A stretch of 64,000 nucleotides of DNA from a virus: IMG/VR virus record IMGVR_UViG_3300043775_003095, positions 1 to 64,000 of that record. One strand, written 5' to 3'. Below are positions 17,466-27,987 of the stretch, piece after piece; the first letter of the stretch is position 1; each line of letters starts with the position of its first letter. A program made the position numbers and the translations under genes. The notes below the pieces were generated by a model, which made no database searches, was not told where the DNA came from, and saw only the letters and a program-made list of their open reading frames with translations.

Positions 17466-20171
17466 TTATCCTGATGGTGTTGCAATTGCTCTAAAGTTTA
17501 GAACTGTTGGAACAACAGTTGGATCTGCAGCGGACATCACAATCTTAATAGCATAGTATTTAAACGTACCACCAAGAGGATATACAACGCCATTCTCAAC
17601 ATATGAAAGAACGTTTTTCTCAAGATTTGGTCTAAATTCGAGTTCAATAACCTCGCTCTGATCTGCAGAATAGGTATCAAGAACCTTATTCATCAACTTC
17701 CACTTCTTCAACTCGAAGTTTTCAGGATCTGATGCTGATTTAACTTTGTAATAGACGTGAACATTAGTTCCACGTGGACGATTGACGTCAATATAAACAC
17801 GAAGATCACCTGCATCAAATCCGTCAGCAAGACTAATCTGTTTCGTGATATAGCGAGCCTTCATATTACCGCCAGAAGATCCTGTTTCACCAGCAATCAC
17901 AGCGGTTGCATTTGATGATGCTACAGCCTCTGAGAAAGTAATCGTTGGAGTTGTAATATATCCAGAACCTGAATTGTCAACAATAATTGTGCTAACACCA
18001 TTGCTAGATAGAGCAGAAACATATGCATTTGCTTGAATGCCATCTGCTAAATCTGGAGCAGAAATTGTAACTGTAATGTCACCAGCGTCAGTATGCGTTC
18101 CAACAGAAGTAATGCTAATATCAGTATTTGAAATACTTCCATCATTGATATCGTTTTCATAAGCAACAGCACTGATGCGCTCAATGTTTACAATTGGCGA
18201 TACGTCTGCGTCTGTCGTATTTAAATCAACACCAGCAATAAATGATCCTGTATCACCCTCTATAATTCGACGACGGCGATTTGATGTTGCGGTTGATGTC
18301 AACAAATCAGCACCAAAACTATATCGTGAATTGACAGGAATATAGGTGAACTGAGCATCTTGTACGTTAGAAACGTTGTTCGATTTAAACTTAAAGTTTG
18401 CAACTGTTGGTTTCTTTGTTAACAGTGTTGTGTGCATCAAAATAGAATCAATATTCACATTGGCAAATTGATTTTGTGGTTTAAACAATACCGTGCCACC
18501 AGTATTTGGCGTAAAGACACACTTCTTAATGCGGAACATCAAATCTTGATTTTGAATTGGTGTCCACGTTGATGAGTTTTGTGATTTAAACAATGAGCCA
18601 AGATATGGCTGCTGAGAAACACGACGTGGTGGATTTGCACCAAGAACACTTCCGCCGAGTTCAGAGATGAACACATAGTAATCTGGAGAATCAGACTTCA
18701 CAACAATAGCGTATTCTGTTTCTGGTTCCAAATATACTGGATCATCAAACTTAAAGTTGGTAATTGTGCTGGTATTTGATGCATCTGGAATCAATGACGT
18801 TTTAACATCACGACATTCTACTGATTTAGCAGCAATCACATTTTGTGTTGGAATTCCATTCACCACAGTTACAAGTTCAACTGTAATAGGAAGTTGAAGA
18901 TCTGCTAGAATTGGCTTACCAGCAAAGAACAAGTCGACAGATGACACATAAATGCCATAATTAAATTTAGGCGCGCCATTTACTTGCACATCAACTTCTG
19001 GCGTAAAGAATGTTTGAGCAAGAGGATCTCTTCTTCTTTGTGGAACAGGTGGTGGGACAAATACAGGTGGTGGAATAACTGGTGGCGCACCAACTGCATT
19101 ATATGTCGCAGTTGCACGCATTGAGAAGAAGTTATTTTGAGCACCTTCCGTATCAGTGATTGTGAAGATACGCTCACCTGCTGGGAATCGAGCACTTTCA
19201 GTTTCTGGAATATTAAAGATACCAGTGATGCGACCAAATTCATCAACCACGTGAGTGCCAAATGTATACTTAGAATTTGAACTCAATGTAACTGTAGCAT
19301 TGAGACGAAGTTCATTATGATTCGTACCATGAACTGCAAGAATTTCTCTTACAGTGTTTTGTCCAGTTCCAGAAGTGATGATAAGAGTGTTTCCAACAGA
19401 ATTAATTGAGTTGGCTTGAACAAGAATTGATAGAGTGTTGGTGCCATTTGCTGCAGTATAAACACCAGAAGCATGATCAAGAGAAACAATCAATCCAGTA
19501 TTTGACACATTCGCAGCACCACGAACTCTGTTGCCAGCTCTAAACGTGTTTCCGCGAATGAATGATGCAGCATTTGTAAGAACTGCACTGTTCAATTTTG
19601 AAATAACACTATTTGCCACAGCACCATATGCATTCATAGCACCATCAGAAGGAGAGATGGCAAGAACACCATTTGCACGATCATAGTATTGAACGCGACC
19701 ACGGAAAGTTGTTACACCACTTGTTCCACTGGCTCTCTGAATAACAATATCATTTACAGCATAATCATTGTCATTTAGTGAGTTGGCACCATAAGCAGCG
19801 ATATTCACAGTTAAAAAGTTTTGATTCAAATATAGAATATTATTCGAGCTTGCAAGAACACGAGCATATGCATTTGTTGTAATATCAACAATGCCCTCAC
19901 CTTGAACGAAGATGCTTGCGTTATTTGCAGCATTTAATTCTAGTCTATTTGACTTCTGTACAAAATTATTGACAACTGCATCATCTAAGAAAAAGTTAGG
20001 AACTTTATCTGGTGTTAACGATGTGCCAACAAACACAACTTCGTTTGCGCGAATAAATCGAGTAACGATATTTGGATCGTTAGATTGCTCAACTGGCGAA
20101 AACGCATTTGGATCCAAACCATTGATTAGGTTTGGATTGAATATAAAATTAAATGGAAATTCGTCGAACAT
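17466..20171 (-). CDS. Large baseplate-associated virion protein
   Basis: 901 aa, beta-rich. A Pro-rich hinge around residues 360-375 (PPVIPPPVFVPPPVPQRRR) precedes the 'DPLAQTFFTPE...YVSSVDLFFAGKP' segment. That segment is seen in structural proteins next to the baseplate genes of T4-like cyanophages. It sits directly downstream of the DUF4815-like gene, in the place where T4 has gp9-gp12 (fibre connectors). I infer a peripheral baseplate or fibre-connector protein; no direct T4 homologue is recognised. Confidence 0.7.
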   Translation of the reverse strand: MFDEFPFNFIFNPNLINGLDPNAFSPVEQSNDPNIVTRFIRANEVVFVGTSLTPDKVPNFFLDDAVVNNFVQKSNRLELNAANNASIFVQGEGIVDITTNAYARVLASSNNILYLNQNFLTVNIAAYGANSLNDNDYAVNDIVIQRASGTSGVTTFRGRVQYYDRANGVLAISPSDGAMNAYGAVANSVISKLNSAVLTNAASFIRGNTFRAGNRVRGAANVSNTGLIVSLDHASGVYTAANGTNTLSILVQANSINSVGNTLIITSGTGQNTVREILAVHGTNHNELRLNATVTLSSNSKYTFGTHVVDEFGRITGIFNIPETESARFPAGERIFTITDTEGAQNNFFSMRATATYNAVGAPPVIPPPVFVPPPVPQRRRDPLAQTFFTPEVDVQVNGAPKFNYGIYVSSVDLFFAGKPILADLQLPITVELVTVVNGIPTQNVIAAKSVECRDVKTSLIPDASNTSTITNFKFDDPVYLEPETEYAIVVKSDSPDYYVFISELGGSVLGANPPRRVSQQPYLGSLFKSQNSSTWTPIQNQDLMFRIKKCVFTPNTGGTVLFKPQNQFANVNIDSILMHTTLLTKKPTVANFKFKSNNVSNVQDAQFTYIPVNSRYSFGADLLTSTATSNRRRRIIEGDTGSFIAGVDLNTTDADVSPIVNIERISAVAYENDINDGSISNTDISITSVGTHTDAGDITVTISAPDLADGIQANAYVSALSSNGVSTIIVDNSGSGYITTPTITFSEAVASSNATAVIAGETGSSGGNMKARYITKQISLADGFDAGDLRVYIDVNRPRGTNVHVYYKVKSASDPENFELKKWKLMNKVLDTYSADQSEVIELEFRPNLEKNVLSYVENGVVYPLGGTFKYYAIKIVMSAADPTVVPTVLNFRAIATPSG

Positions 20172-20183
20172 GTTTTAAACCTA

Positions 20184-23100
20184 CTACGGTGCTAATTCTT
20201 CTACTCGTTCCTGCGCTCTATTTAACGCATTTGCCATACCGCCACCTCTGCGGAACCAATCCTCTTGAGTCAAGACAATTGGTGCAAATCCAAATGGATT
20301 ACGTGGATTTGTGGTAATTGTATTTTGCGGACCGACAACTGGAACAGGCGCATCAATTGTTGGAACTGGCGATGTTGGAGATACAGGAATTGGTGCTTGA
20401 TTCTCAGAGAACCAGCTGTCGCTTTGTGGCGAAAGAGTTAATTGCCCAATAAATGTTCCATACAAATATGGCTGAACAGTCACATTTGCAGTCGCTGTTG
20501 TTTGTTGAACAATAACTTCTTCTGTATAATCAAGCGAAACAGTTTTTGAATTTCTCTTAGTATTTGCACCAATTGTGCTAACTTCGAGAGGAATATGTTT
20601 CAAATTATTATAAGCAGAAAGTTTACCCTTTTCTAAAGAGCACTTGAAGTCTGCATTTAACGTATCAGCAACATTAAATCCTGTGAAATTATCTGCAACA
20701 ATACCATACTTTTCCTTTTCTGTAGCATTATCTTCGTACAAAATTGGAGCATCAGTTGCTTTTTTCTCAGCGATACTCAATGAGGTGTAGTATTCAATAT
20801 TGCGAATACGATTTTCTAGCGTTCCAATGTCACGCATTGTATAACGCTTATTGTCTACCTTTGTAAGTTTGATGCTGTTAACATTTGCAGTATATGCAGG
20901 AATGTCAACTCTAAACAATGTCATTCCATCTTCTGTATCCACAGGAGGAATTGGATACTTACCCGCAACACCAGTGAGAGTTTTAAATTCGCCTTCTGTT
21001 GTCAAAATAAGTTTATCAACACGTGGAACATAATATGAATATGTCAATTCCATTGGATCATCTGGCATTGGATTTTTCATACCAACAAAGGTATATGAAG
21101 CAACGCTCGAACTTGTTCCAATATCTCTCGTAGGGCGGAAGTCAATCGCATCACGAAGATTATATGTTGTTCCATCAGAAGTTATGAACGTTGGAATTGT
21201 TCCATTTGCATATTGAGCCGATGGGTAAGAATCTGCATCAAAGTATCCATTAATTGCTGATGAATGTTCATAATATTGCAACATCACAACAGTCTGTCCT
21301 CGTGGGGCAGAGGCACCTGGTTTCAATACAATCTTAGAATGATCATACATTCCAAGAGTTTGACCAGAATCTAGATAGAAACGACTCGTAATATCAATTG
21401 CATTTGTTGCTGTTGGTTCTTGAGTTCCGCTTCCAGAATCATAGATCTTTATGATCTTATAAACGTCTGGAATGAATAGTGAGTTATTGCCACCAGGAGT
21501 TTTATTAATAAAGCTGGTATTTGTAAACCAAACATGACCATTTGTCGTGTCAATTCTTACTGATGTGCAACCTGTAACTTGTGTAGCATTTAGATAACTA
21601 TCGGTTGCTAAAAGCGTAGTGTTTGCAGCGTTTCCACGAATCGTTTTTGTTCTACGATTATTTGTGGCTGATTCTGAATCATTGACCTTCACTACAGCAT
21701 AAATGTCTGCAGTAAATGTTCCCAATTCACCACTGAAAATTGTCAATTGTGTTGATGAATCTCTACGAACAGCAACTCCACGACCGCCACCACCTGGACC
21801 CACCGCAGCAGTTAAATTCAATATTTGACCAACTACAACGTTTGATGCAGTTCCAAGAGATTTGACCATTACAATAATGTTAGCATTTGCTGAGGTTGCA
21901 GATAAGAAACTTCCATCTGAACCATAACCATATGTCTCATTGCCAGCAAGAGTTAGTGCTAACTGACCATTTGAAGTGAATGACTTATCTTCAAACACCT
22001 TCATGCTATTAAAGTCAGCATTGGTGATTGATCCATAAGAAACATAATTATCTGGTAGCATGAACAACAATGAATCTCTATTTTCATCAGAGATGATTGT
22101 TGCATTTGTAATATCTTTACTGCTATTCGAGATATTCATCTTAACATTATAAGATGTCTTTGCAGCAGGTGCTTCAACCAATGAATCAATATCTTTTGTG
22201 CTATACAAGAGAGAAACTGTGTTACCGCTACCGATGAGTGCAGTAAAGTTTAAATCTGTAAATGCAGTCTTTGTAGCACCATCATATCTTACGATCTTAC
22301 GAACATCGCCAGCAGATACGTTACTTGCACCACCACTCAACACTCTTACGCTTACATTAGCGTATGCATCATTTAGATCAGAGTATCCTGCAGGGAACAC
22401 AATAGAGTTTGCATTTACAGCAGTTGCTGCTGCAGTTACGGTATTTGATACAAGATTAATATCAGTTAGATACACAAGATATTCTGTTGAACTGTCTCTT
22501 CTAAAGTTGCGAATTCTCGCATAACCCATATAAGTTGTATTATATGCATCAATAGTTGAAACTGATACGTTTACTTGAGGGACGCAGTGAAGATCAATCA
22601 CATCGAGTTTAGCGATATTAAACAATCCTGAAGAAGATCCAGTGATCGTATTCGCATAAACATACTTGCCATACTCAACTGAAAGATCGTAATCTGTTGA
22701 TGTATTTGTTGTTCTGGCTTTGTTTACTTCAATTTTTTGCGTTCCAGCAAACTCATATTCAAACCCTTTAACGTATGCCTTTCCTGGTTCAACATTAATA
22801 ATAAATGTATCATTACATGCTGTGTTTGCGGAAAGAGAAACACCAAATGGGCGAACTGTATAGTCGCCAGATTCGTCATAAGTGCGGCGAGCAAGAGTAT
22901 TTTCTAGTTCTGAGTAAATTGGATAACGAACTTGTTTTGTGATGAGTCCGTTTTCAACACGAACTAGTTCAAAAAACTTCTCATCGTCAACAGATGTGAG
23001 TTCTCGTTTTGCTAGATTTAATCTAAATTGATAACGCCATGCACCTGGAGCCTGATAGTTGAATGAATTTTGCGCAGGGTCTAAAAGATTTGTATCTTCA

Positions 23101-23732
23101 GACTCATCAATAATATTATCGTCGATCTCAAGACCAATTTTATATGTTGGTGTGTTACCATATGGATCTAAAACGATAGTTTGCGGACTAACTTTAACGA
23201 AATATCCATCAACATAAAAGATACCTTCGTCAATAGAGGCAACTGAGCCTTTACCAGAAGCACTATCAGCAGATAATTGAGCAAACGTTGTTCCTTGCGT
23301 GGTTGTTGCTTGAATGACGTCGCCATTCGCAAATTGATTTCCGCGAAGATAGCGAACCATCAATGTTGGCTGTGTTTGAGTTTCATCTACTGAAACAACT
23401 CTTGCTCGAATTTTCGAAGTGCCAGAACTATTTGAGATTACGGTATTTGCGAAATCTGCAGCTTCGACGTCAATTCCGTTATAGGTTGTTTGAAGTTTAA
23501 GATAGTTTGCGTTTGTATCAAGAGTAATTTGCCCACCGTAAACTGGAGAACCGTCTTTAAAGATATGGTCACCAAAACTCTTAATTTGATTTTGAACGAT
23601 GGACTGAATTTGAGTAAGTTCACGTGCCTGAACTGCATATCCAGGACGGAATAATACTCTCATATAATTCTGATCTTTGGCTCCGTTGGAAGCCTCAAAA
23701 TCGTCATAAAACGGTTCTACATTAAAATCCAT
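20184..23732 (-). CDS. Large baseplate protein, DUF4815-like
   Basis: 1182 aa. The N-terminus (EPFYDDFEASNGAKDQNYMR, then VLFRPGYAVQARELTQIQ, ending with FGDHIFKDGS) is the hallmark of the DUF4815 family of tail/baseplate proteins in marine T4-like phages. Long beta-rich stretches follow, with a late 'AIDFRPTRDIG' and a C-terminal Pro-rich segment. Following gp8, it occupies the position of T4 gp9/gp10, so it is probably the peripheral baseplate part that receives the fibres. The last 30 residues end in an acidic helix. Confidence 0.8.
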   Translation of the reverse strand: MDFNVEPFYDDFEASNGAKDQNYMRVLFRPGYAVQARELTQIQSIVQNQIKSFGDHIFKDGSPVYGGQITLDTNANYLKLQTTYNGIDVEAADFANTVISNSSGTSKIRARVVSVDETQTQPTLMVRYLRGNQFANGDVIQATTTQGTTFAQLSADSASGKGSVASIDEGIFYVDGYFVKVSPQTIVLDPYGNTPTYKIGLEIDDNIIDESEDTNLLDPAQNSFNYQAPGAWRYQFRLNLAKRELTSVDDEKFFELVRVENGLITKQVRYPIYSELENTLARRTYDESGDYTVRPFGVSLSANTACNDTFIINVEPGKAYVKGFEYEFAGTQKIEVNKARTTNTSTDYDLSVEYGKYVYANTITGSSSGLFNIAKLDVIDLHCVPQVNVSVSTIDAYNTTYMGYARIRNFRRDSSTEYLVYLTDINLVSNTVTAAATAVNANSIVFPAGYSDLNDAYANVSVRVLSGGASNVSAGDVRKIVRYDGATKTAFTDLNFTALIGSGNTVSLLYSTKDIDSLVEAPAAKTSYNVKMNISNSSKDITNATIISDENRDSLLFMLPDNYVSYGSITNADFNSMKVFEDKSFTSNGQLALTLAGNETYGYGSDGSFLSATSANANIIVMVKSLGTASNVVVGQILNLTAAVGPGGGGRGVAVRRDSSTQLTIFSGELGTFTADIYAVVKVNDSESATNNRRTKTIRGNAANTTLLATDSYLNATQVTGCTSVRIDTTNGHVWFTNTSFINKTPGGNNSLFIPDVYKIIKIYDSGSGTQEPTATNAIDITSRFYLDSGQTLGMYDHSKIVLKPGASAPRGQTVVMLQYYEHSSAINGYFDADSYPSAQYANGTIPTFITSDGTTYNLRDAIDFRPTRDIGTSSSVASYTFVGMKNPMPDDPMELTYSYYVPRVDKLILTTEGEFKTLTGVAGKYPIPPVDTEDGMTLFRVDIPAYTANVNSIKLTKVDNKRYTMRDIGTLENRIRNIEYYTSLSIAEKKATDAPILYEDNATEKEKYGIVADNFTGFNVADTLNADFKCSLEKGKLSAYNNLKHIPLEVSTIGANTKRNSKTVSLDYTEEVIVQQTTATANVTVQPYLYGTFIGQLTLSPQSDSWFSENQAPIPVSPTSPVPTIDAPVPVVGPQNTITTNPRNPFGFAPIVLTQEDWFRRGGGMANALNRAQERVEELAP

Positions 23733-23742
23733 CTGTTACACC

Positions 23743-25122
23743 TTAAAATCTGAGCGTAAGTTTAACTTGTTGAGTTTCAACAGTTGATCGAGAAATATTT
23801 GCGCTGTTTTCAATATATAGTAGATCCCCTGAGAACTTCTTTATTTCTGGAGCAGTTTGACTTAAAACGCTAGTAATTGCTCCAGAAGTATTCCCCACAA
23901 TCGTTGCTGGAGTTGTGAGGGATCCAGTTGTATTGTTTACATATAATACAAGATTTGCGCTATCATAGTTTTCAACCACTGCAGTAAATGTCGCGGTTGC
24001 AAGAGAAGTTCCAACATAGATTGTTTCTTTCAAACTAAATGCTGGAGTGACTGCAGCTGAAATGCCGAGAGCTGTTGTCGTTCTGTATACGTTATTTGAC
24101 GCAAAAGCAGAGTTGGCTAATAGAGGATCTTTTAGAATGCCAATCTGTCTAAATGTGTTTAATCCATTAATTGGAAGTTTTCCACCCTCATCACCCTCAA
24201 TTTGAACGCAAAGCATCAAATTAGATGCACCCAATTCTTGCGCTACATCTGAGCCATGTCCTCCTGGAGGACCTATAACTGCGGTTAATGTGCCATTTGC
24301 AGTTCCAGGAACTTTGATAGGGTCGGTCAAACTGAGCGTGGCTCTGGTATAATTGTTACCTGCAGAAATAATATTATATCCGCTCAAATTACCACCAAGA
24401 AGGGCAGTAGTTGTAACCTTCACAGTCACATTTGCATTAGATCCATCACCACTAATAGAAACGATGCTATAACTATTTGAATTTGCATTCGCATAAAAAC
24501 CAGCACCATTTGCAGTAATCTTAATGATGTCAAGACGACCATCAACAGCATTATTTGTGACAATAGCCTCTGTCACAACAGGCATATATTGATTTGTGAA
24601 AAACTTTTCTTTAAGTCCAGGTGGAATTGTATACAAATACTTCCATTTGTATCCATCTGATGTTTCAACAAATGCATTTTCTGGAAGTTGGCCATCTAAA
24701 TTAATTTCTGGCATCACAGTAGATGATCCACTGTTGTTATTGAACAAACATTTAAAGATTTGATCTCGCGTATTTCTCACATAAAATTTGTTATCATACG
24801 CAACATTTGCAGTATTGGCTTTTGCAAACATTTGAGTATCTTGATTATATTCAATATACGTTGTTCCTGTTTCCCAATCAACACGTGGAACAACTAAATT
24901 CATGTCAGCAGCAGTGATTTTCTTCATACCGATCATGGTGTCCCAGAATCGATAGAAACTGTTTGAAGTGTCTACAGGAGCAGCAGCAACATCACCACCC
25001 GACCAGTCGCTTTGACGACCAATCGCGACGTAGCAATTTGCAAATGCCCCAGTTGTTAAACGCTCGAAGTTCTGGGCGTTTAAAACACCGAAATTTTTAG
25101 TTAAGATTGCATAACTCGCCAT
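23743..25122 (-). CDS. 8: Baseplate wedge subunit gp8
   Basis: 459 aa. T4 gp8 hallmarks are visible in order: an N-terminal FERLTTGAF...YVAIGRQSDW segment (T4: ITFGRSEPW), a 'FWDTMIGMKKI...VVPRVDWETGT' block (T4: VIPRRDWGDTRY), then 'FKCLFNN...DGYKWKYLYTIPP' (T4: GYVWEYLFEIPP). gp8 is one of the wedge proteins that assemble with gp10, gp7, gp6 and gp53 in T4. It is longer than T4 gp8 (334 aa), mainly in the second half, which has beta repeats with DSANLVLYVNNTTG-type loops. It lies between the gp7-like and DUF4815-like genes. Confidence 0.88.
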   Translation of the reverse strand: MASYAILTKNFGVLNAQNFERLTTGAFANCYVAIGRQSDWSGGDVAAAPVDTSNSFYRFWDTMIGMKKITAADMNLVVPRVDWETGTTYIEYNQDTQMFAKANTANVAYDNKFYVRNTRDQIFKCLFNNNSGSSTVMPEINLDGQLPENAFVETSDGYKWKYLYTIPPGLKEKFFTNQYMPVVTEAIVTNNAVDGRLDIIKITANGAGFYANANSNSYSIVSISGDGSNANVTVKVTTTALLGGNLSGYNIISAGNNYTRATLSLTDPIKVPGTANGTLTAVIGPPGGHGSDVAQELGASNLMLCVQIEGDEGGKLPINGLNTFRQIGILKDPLLANSAFASNNVYRTTTALGISAAVTPAFSLKETIYVGTSLATATFTAVVENYDSANLVLYVNNTTGSLTTPATIVGNTSGAITSVLSQTAPEIKKFSGDLLYIENSANISRSTVETQQVKLTLRF

Positions 25123-25139
25123 TTTATATTATCTCTCCG

Positions 25140-27986
25140 TTAAGAGAATTCGTCAGTCGTACTGACTATTTTGTAACTTACTGCGTTTAACTTCGGATAA
25201 ACGAAGTAAACAAGATTTGTATTGGTCGTTGTAATACCCACATTGCTGTTGAGAGTAATTACATTGCCAGAAATACTATTAATCGTTTTAACCAAGATAG
25301 AATTATTTACGTTTATTCTAAGTTCGTCGTCTACTGTGATGAATTGTACAATAGAGTTTGAATTGCCGCTAATTGTAAGTGTATTGAGGTTTGCTGTAAC
25401 TTTACCGCGACCTTCACCAACAATAACGCAAGGGCTCTCTATATTTAGTTGAGTGTTGCTGGTAAACGAAGTGATCACCTTTGCAAAAGAGCGATACACA
25501 TTACCAGAATTAATTATGATAATATCACCAATATTTGCAAGCAAATCAAAGTCACTGCCTGTGTTTCCAGAAACAATAGCTGCATTAAATCCAACGTTAC
25601 AGTTCGTGATTAAACTATTACTATTTGTATAGAGTGTATGAACATTTATATTAGAAAGCTGCGAGACCTGCAAATCTGTTTTGATCATATGCGCAGCAAG
25701 TAGTGATGCGCCTGCAGGATGTAAACTCTCAAGAACAGTTTTACTATACTCAGTGTAAGAGCGATCAGAGATTAATTCATAAGAATAATTGTGATATCTC
25801 TTAGCGTCTTGTAATCTCTTATCAGAACTTAATTGTCCATCGGTGTTTAGATAATATCCGTTATAGCGAATAAGACCATTTAAAAATTCTGCTGTTGCTC
25901 TGGCTCTGCCGTCACCATATTTGTATGGATACGTTTTACCTCCAATCGTTGAAGTTTGAATGAAGGTGTTTGTTTGTGCTGCTGTCTCAGTCTTATAAAC
26001 AACAAGATTTTGTGCTACGTTTATAGAACCAGAATAATTGAAAACTCTGATAATATTATTAGATGGATAATATTCATCAACGATGGCTCTAAATGTAGTT
26101 GTATTTACATTTACACCTTGATATACAATATCATTCTCGAGAATTACTTCAGATCCACCAAGAGGAGAAATTAAAATGTCATATACTTTTAGTGATACAT
26201 TTGGTGCTGAAACATAATCTGATCCACGATTTGAGAGAATAATGTCTCTGACTTGACCAATGTCTCCAGTTACAACATCAAATTCCTCACCATTTCCAAG
26301 AACATAAACTTTAAATAATGCCCCACTACCAGTTGATGTATTTACGATTACTGTTGGCGGTTCAACATATCCCTCACCACGATTTGATACTGAAACTGCA
26401 GTAAATGAACCACCTGTTATCGTTGGGCTGAGGACAGCACCATAACCTGTTCCAGCTAGTGAAAGAGTATCGCCACTATCATATCCACTTCCACCATTTA
26501 ATACTTCAACGTGAGCAATATAGCCCATAGATTTAGTTGATGGGCGGGAATCAAGATAAAGATTTTTAGTGAGAATATTGGTTAAATTTATATTTACTTC
26601 GAACGATCTATCTAAAAATGCAGTTTTAGTTGCACCATCATAATCTATGATTGTTCTATATTGTTTTTCAAGTAAAATTCTCCATCCATTGTAATAATCA
26701 TTCACACTAGAAAACCCACCACCAACAAATTTAATGGAAGAATTTGATGCATTGTATGTACTAAATGAGCCTGGACTTAACAATAGGTTGCCATTTGTTT
26801 CTGAATAATCACTCTCGAATAGAGAAACAACATCTAAAGTTGGCTCTTCACTGAAGAAAGATCCGCCATTTACAACACTCATTGTAAGTATTGGATAAAC
26901 GTTTATTTTTTCAAATGTTAATGCATCAATAATGGTTGTATTAATGTCTGCTGAAGCAACATTATCAAAATCATAGTCTGCAGCATTTAATAAAGTATCT
27001 TTTTTGTATAAAATTGCATCAATGTTATAAGGAATTTCAATATTGTTTGCTGTGTCTACCGAAGCAACAATTACGTTTGCACCAACGCCATTTGCTGTTA
27101 CAATATCAACTAAAGAATTTGGAAATGTTCTAAATCCATATCCGCGATTTAATACGGTGACAGAATCAATTGAACCTGTGGTTACATTCCCAACAGTTGC
27201 AACAGCCTTTACTTTTGTAGTTGATGTGGTATCCAAACCACCATTAATCACAACTGGGTCACCTGTTAGATATCTTGTGCCGCGACGATTTTGAGTAATT
27301 TGAATATTTGAAAGTGCACCAATAATCTTTTCTGAGAATGTTTGAGTCGCGCCATTAATGTCAAGATACTCTATTTCTAGATCTTCACCATTTTGAAATG
27401 CACGATTTACATTTGAAACATAAATTTCAACAATTTCATTGTTGGTGCTTTTATCAATTGTTCTTATTGCGCTTTCAACAATACAGCTCGCTCTGGAAAT
27501 GCTGCCATATGCTTTTCGCTTTTCAATTAAATTTAAATCAAGAGAAAGATTTGCACCAGTAAGCGTTAAACGAAATGCTTGAGGTAGAATCCATTTACCA
27601 TCAGATGCTTTTAAAATTTGTAATTTTGGGAAAAATACTTCTAATTCTGCACCATATAAAGCACTGAAAAGAAATTTAAATGAGTCAGGAGTACCTTTCT
27701 TTGCATAAAAATCGCGCGCAGCCTTAATAATTCTTTCTGTTGACAACTCTGTAGAATCAGGAAAAGAAGGTATGATTTTATTTTTAAAATATTGTAAAAA
27801 TGCTTCTCTGGCTTTATCTACATCATAGTTATCAGAGAATCTCTTTAATTCGTAAACAGGAGAATTTGGCGTTTCAAGATATTCGTAATACTTTTGCAAA
27901 AATTCTACGAACAATGGATGATCCCGACGAATAAAGTCAGGAAGTTGCCATTCTACGAGTGTTGAAAGTCTATTCTGTGATGACAT
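25140..27986 (-). CDS. 7: Baseplate wedge protein gp7-like
   Basis: 948 aa. The opening (FVEFLQKYYEYLE...FYAKKGTPDSFKFLFSALYG) parallels a block in the C-terminal third of T4 gp7 (FCEAYIQYLSDG...SYKFLFKVLYN). Near residues 760-775 'LHPAGASLLAAHMI' parallels T4 gp7 'VHPVGFGFIA'. Between them is a long insertion of beta modules with repeated 'GSGYDSGDTL', 'GEGYVEPPTV' and 'GSDYVSAPNV' motifs. The N-terminal two-thirds of T4 gp7 is absent. Gene order gp6-gp7-gp8 supports the call. Its predicted place is the baseplate wedge core. Confidence 0.75.
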   Translation of the reverse strand: MSSQNRLSTLVEWQLPDFIRRDHPLFVEFLQKYYEYLETPNSPVYELKRFSDNYDVDKAREAFLQYFKNKIIPSFPDSTELSTERIIKAARDFYAKKGTPDSFKFLFSALYGAELEVFFPKLQILKASDGKWILPQAFRLTLTGANLSLDLNLIEKRKAYGSISRASCIVESAIRTIDKSTNNEIVEIYVSNVNRAFQNGEDLEIEYLDINGATQTFSEKIIGALSNIQITQNRRGTRYLTGDPVVINGGLDTTSTTKVKAVATVGNVTTGSIDSVTVLNRGYGFRTFPNSLVDIVTANGVGANVIVASVDTANNIEIPYNIDAILYKKDTLLNAADYDFDNVASADINTTIIDALTFEKINVYPILTMSVVNGGSFFSEEPTLDVVSLFESDYSETNGNLLLSPGSFSTYNASNSSIKFVGGGFSSVNDYYNGWRILLEKQYRTIIDYDGATKTAFLDRSFEVNINLTNILTKNLYLDSRPSTKSMGYIAHVEVLNGGSGYDSGDTLSLAGTGYGAVLSPTITGGSFTAVSVSNRGEGYVEPPTVIVNTSTGSGALFKVYVLGNGEEFDVVTGDIGQVRDIILSNRGSDYVSAPNVSLKVYDILISPLGGSEVILENDIVYQGVNVNTTTFRAIVDEYYPSNNIIRVFNYSGSINVAQNLVVYKTETAAQTNTFIQTSTIGGKTYPYKYGDGRARATAEFLNGLIRYNGYYLNTDGQLSSDKRLQDAKRYHNYSYELISDRSYTEYSKTVLESLHPAGASLLAAHMIKTDLQVSQLSNINVHTLYTNSNSLITNCNVGFNAAIVSGNTGSDFDLLANIGDIIIINSGNVYRSFAKVITSFTSNTQLNIESPCVIVGEGRGKVTANLNTLTISGNSNSIVQFITVDDELRINVNNSILVKTINSISGNVITLNSNVGITTTNTNLVYFVYPKLNAVSYKIVSTTDEFS

Positions 27987-27987
27987 A

